Shown: positions 6,070-6,872 of the stretch, piece by piece
How positions within the stretch are numbered: position 1 is the first letter of the stretch
Layout of the letters: each line of letters begins with the position of its first letter
Assembly: GCA_002450255.1 (NCBI GenBank)
Contig: DJYW01000004.1
Span: forward strand, 1-6,872
Source of the DNA: Gammaproteobacteria bacterium UBA6968
GTDB taxonomy: Bacteria; Pseudomonadota; Gammaproteobacteria; Pseudomonadales; Azotimanducaceae
Reading direction: 5' to 3'
DNA length: 6,872 nucleotides
Notes under the pieces: generated by a model
What the model saw: only the letters and a program-made list of their open reading frames with translations
Told to the model about the DNA's origin: nothing
Database searches by the model: none
Program-made: the position numbers and the translations under genes

Positions 6070-6872
6070 TGGGCCAAGTCGTCGCTCTTTTCGAAGTCGC
6101 CTACGCCAGCCTCCGCTATCGCGCGAGCGGCGTTGCCCTCACCATTGCATCTGTCGCCATTAGTGTCTTCGTACTACTCGGTGTCGAACATGTGAGACAA
6201 GAAGCACGCTCGGGATTCGCCAGCACGGTATCCGGCGTCGATCTCATCGTTGGCGCACGCACGGGTGAAATCAATCTGCTGCTTTTATCTATATTCCGAA
6301 TTGGCAATGCAACGGCGAACGTTGCTTGGGAAACCGCGGCGAAGATCGAAGATCAGGAAAATGTCGACTGGGTGGTGCCGATCTCCCTTGGCGATTCGCA
6401 TCGGCGTTATCGTGTTGTTGGAACAACTGACGAATTCTTTACGCGATACCAATACGGACAAAAGCAGGCTCTGACTTTCCAGCATGGTGTCCCATTCCGT
6501 GCCACGACAGACGTCGTGATTGGAGCGCGAGTTGCGGAAACTCTATCGTATAGCTTGGGGGATTCGCTGATCCTGAGTCATGGCATGGCGGATACCAGCT
6601 TTACGCACCATGATCAGCTACCGTTTTCGGTCAGCGGCATTCTTGCCAATACAGGCACGCCGGTGGATAACGCACTGTTTGTCAATTTGAACGCGATTGA
6701 GGCTATGCATGCGGACGAGCCCGATTCGGGCACCACCCCTGCTCCCCAGGTAGATCGCTCCCACATGTCGCGCACGGCGACAGAAAAAATACCAACGGTA
6801 CAGAATCCAAAGAACGCACAATCTAAGGAAAATGCTGGCGACGAAGAGCATGAAGATCACGAAGATCACGAA
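6069..6872 (+). CDS. FtsX/MacB-like ABC permease, 3'-truncated by the window edge
   Basis: The frame is open for 268 codons to the last base of the window, without a stop. The ATG overlaps the ATPase stop codon (TAATG), and the GGCGGG stretch at 6055-6060 may serve as its ribosome binding site. Residues about 20-38 form the first transmembrane helix (VALTIASVAISVFVLLG). SGVDLIVGARTGEINLLLLSIFRIGNAT (split here as SGVDLIVGARTGE and SIFRIGNAT) is typical of permeases of this locus type, and residues about 45-268 form the start of the large periplasmic MacB-like domain. From about 220 the sequence becomes Pro/Ser/Lys-rich and ends in DEEHEDHEDHE (258-268, H261/H264/H267), a probable metal-binding loop inserted before the last transmembrane helices. 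The expected remaining helices lie outside the window. The permease class is clear; zinc as substrate is inferred. Confidence 0.88.
   Translation, partial: MGQVVALFEVAYASLRYRASGVALTIASVAISVFVLLGVEHVRQEARSGFASTVSGVDLIVGARTGEINLLLLSIFRIGNATANVAWETAAKIEDQENVDWVVPISLGDSHRRYRVVGTTDEFFTRYQYGQKQALTFQHGVPFRATTDVVIGARVAETLSYSLGDSLILSHGMADTSFTHHDQLPFSVSGILANTGTPVDNALFVNLNAIEAMHADEPDSGTTPAPQVDRSHMSRTATEKIPTVQNPKNAQSKENAGDEEHEDHEDHE
6852..6872 (+). repeat. 9-bp in-frame repeat encoding Glu-Asp-His
   Basis: GAAGATCAC occurs twice in tandem (6852-6860, 6861-6869) and begins a third copy at the window edge. It encodes the EDH units of the acidic His-rich loop of the permease. In-frame expansion or contraction would change the number of potential metal ligands without breaking the gene. 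Confidence 0.8.

Noticed and set aside
6618..6869. Minus-strand frame beginning MIFVIFMLFVASIFL that looks like a membrane peptide
   Set aside because: Its hydrophobic start is the complement of the Glu/Asp/His-rich repeat of the permease gene; the hydrophobicity is a by-product of the opposite strand.

Overview
The window reads as chromosomal DNA of a Gram-negative bacterium, most likely a marine-type gammaproteobacterium. The reasons are the Sec signal peptides, the dockerin-like repeats with the 'LTDGLLIIR.LFGFSG' pattern (familiar from secreted proteins of marine gammaproteobacteria), and a DUF3299 / LolD-like ATPase / FtsX-like permease gene set known from Pseudomonas and Vibrio zinc uptake loci. 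Genus and species cannot be decided from the sequence. Nothing points to a phage, plasmid or insertion sequence.

Left part (1-3427): two independent-looking genes for exported proteins on the plus strand. The first is a secreted gluzincin-like metallopeptidase (HEYFH...WIEGAA) with two N-terminal dockerin-like repeats. The second is a periplasmic or extracellular calcineurin-like metallophosphoesterase with an SdrB-like N-terminal domain and a C-terminal accessory domain. A 193-bp gap separates them. It carries a CCTTG pentanucleotide tandem repeat just after the first stop codon, and a 16-bp near-perfect palindrome upstream of the second gene's strong ribosome binding site.

Right part (3637-6872): a set of genes that fits zinc handling. 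A COG0523/CobW-type GTPase (CICC motif plus a His/Asp-rich linker) ends in a hairpin terminator and converges on a minus-strand gene for an exported DUF3299 protein. That gene is divergent from an ABC ATPase gene, which overlaps by one base (TAATG) the start of an FtsX-like permease gene that runs off the window end inside a His/Glu/Asp-rich periplasmic loop. By family knowledge, the DUF3299, ATPase and permease genes correspond to the Zur-controlled PA4063-PA4066 locus of P. aeruginosa and the zrg zinc uptake locus of V. cholerae. The His-rich substrate-binding protein (ZrgA/DUF2796) expected with them is not in the window and may lie just beyond the right edge.

How they may work together (inference): the ATPase and permease would power transfer of zinc or a zinc-loaded carrier across the envelope, DUF3299 would act in the periplasm, and the CobW GTPase would deliver scarce zinc to client enzymes in the cytoplasm. 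No unambiguous new system was found. The most distinctive points are the split, divergent layout of the zinc locus, the metal-binding low-complexity segments in two neighbouring proteins, and several possible regulatory structures.
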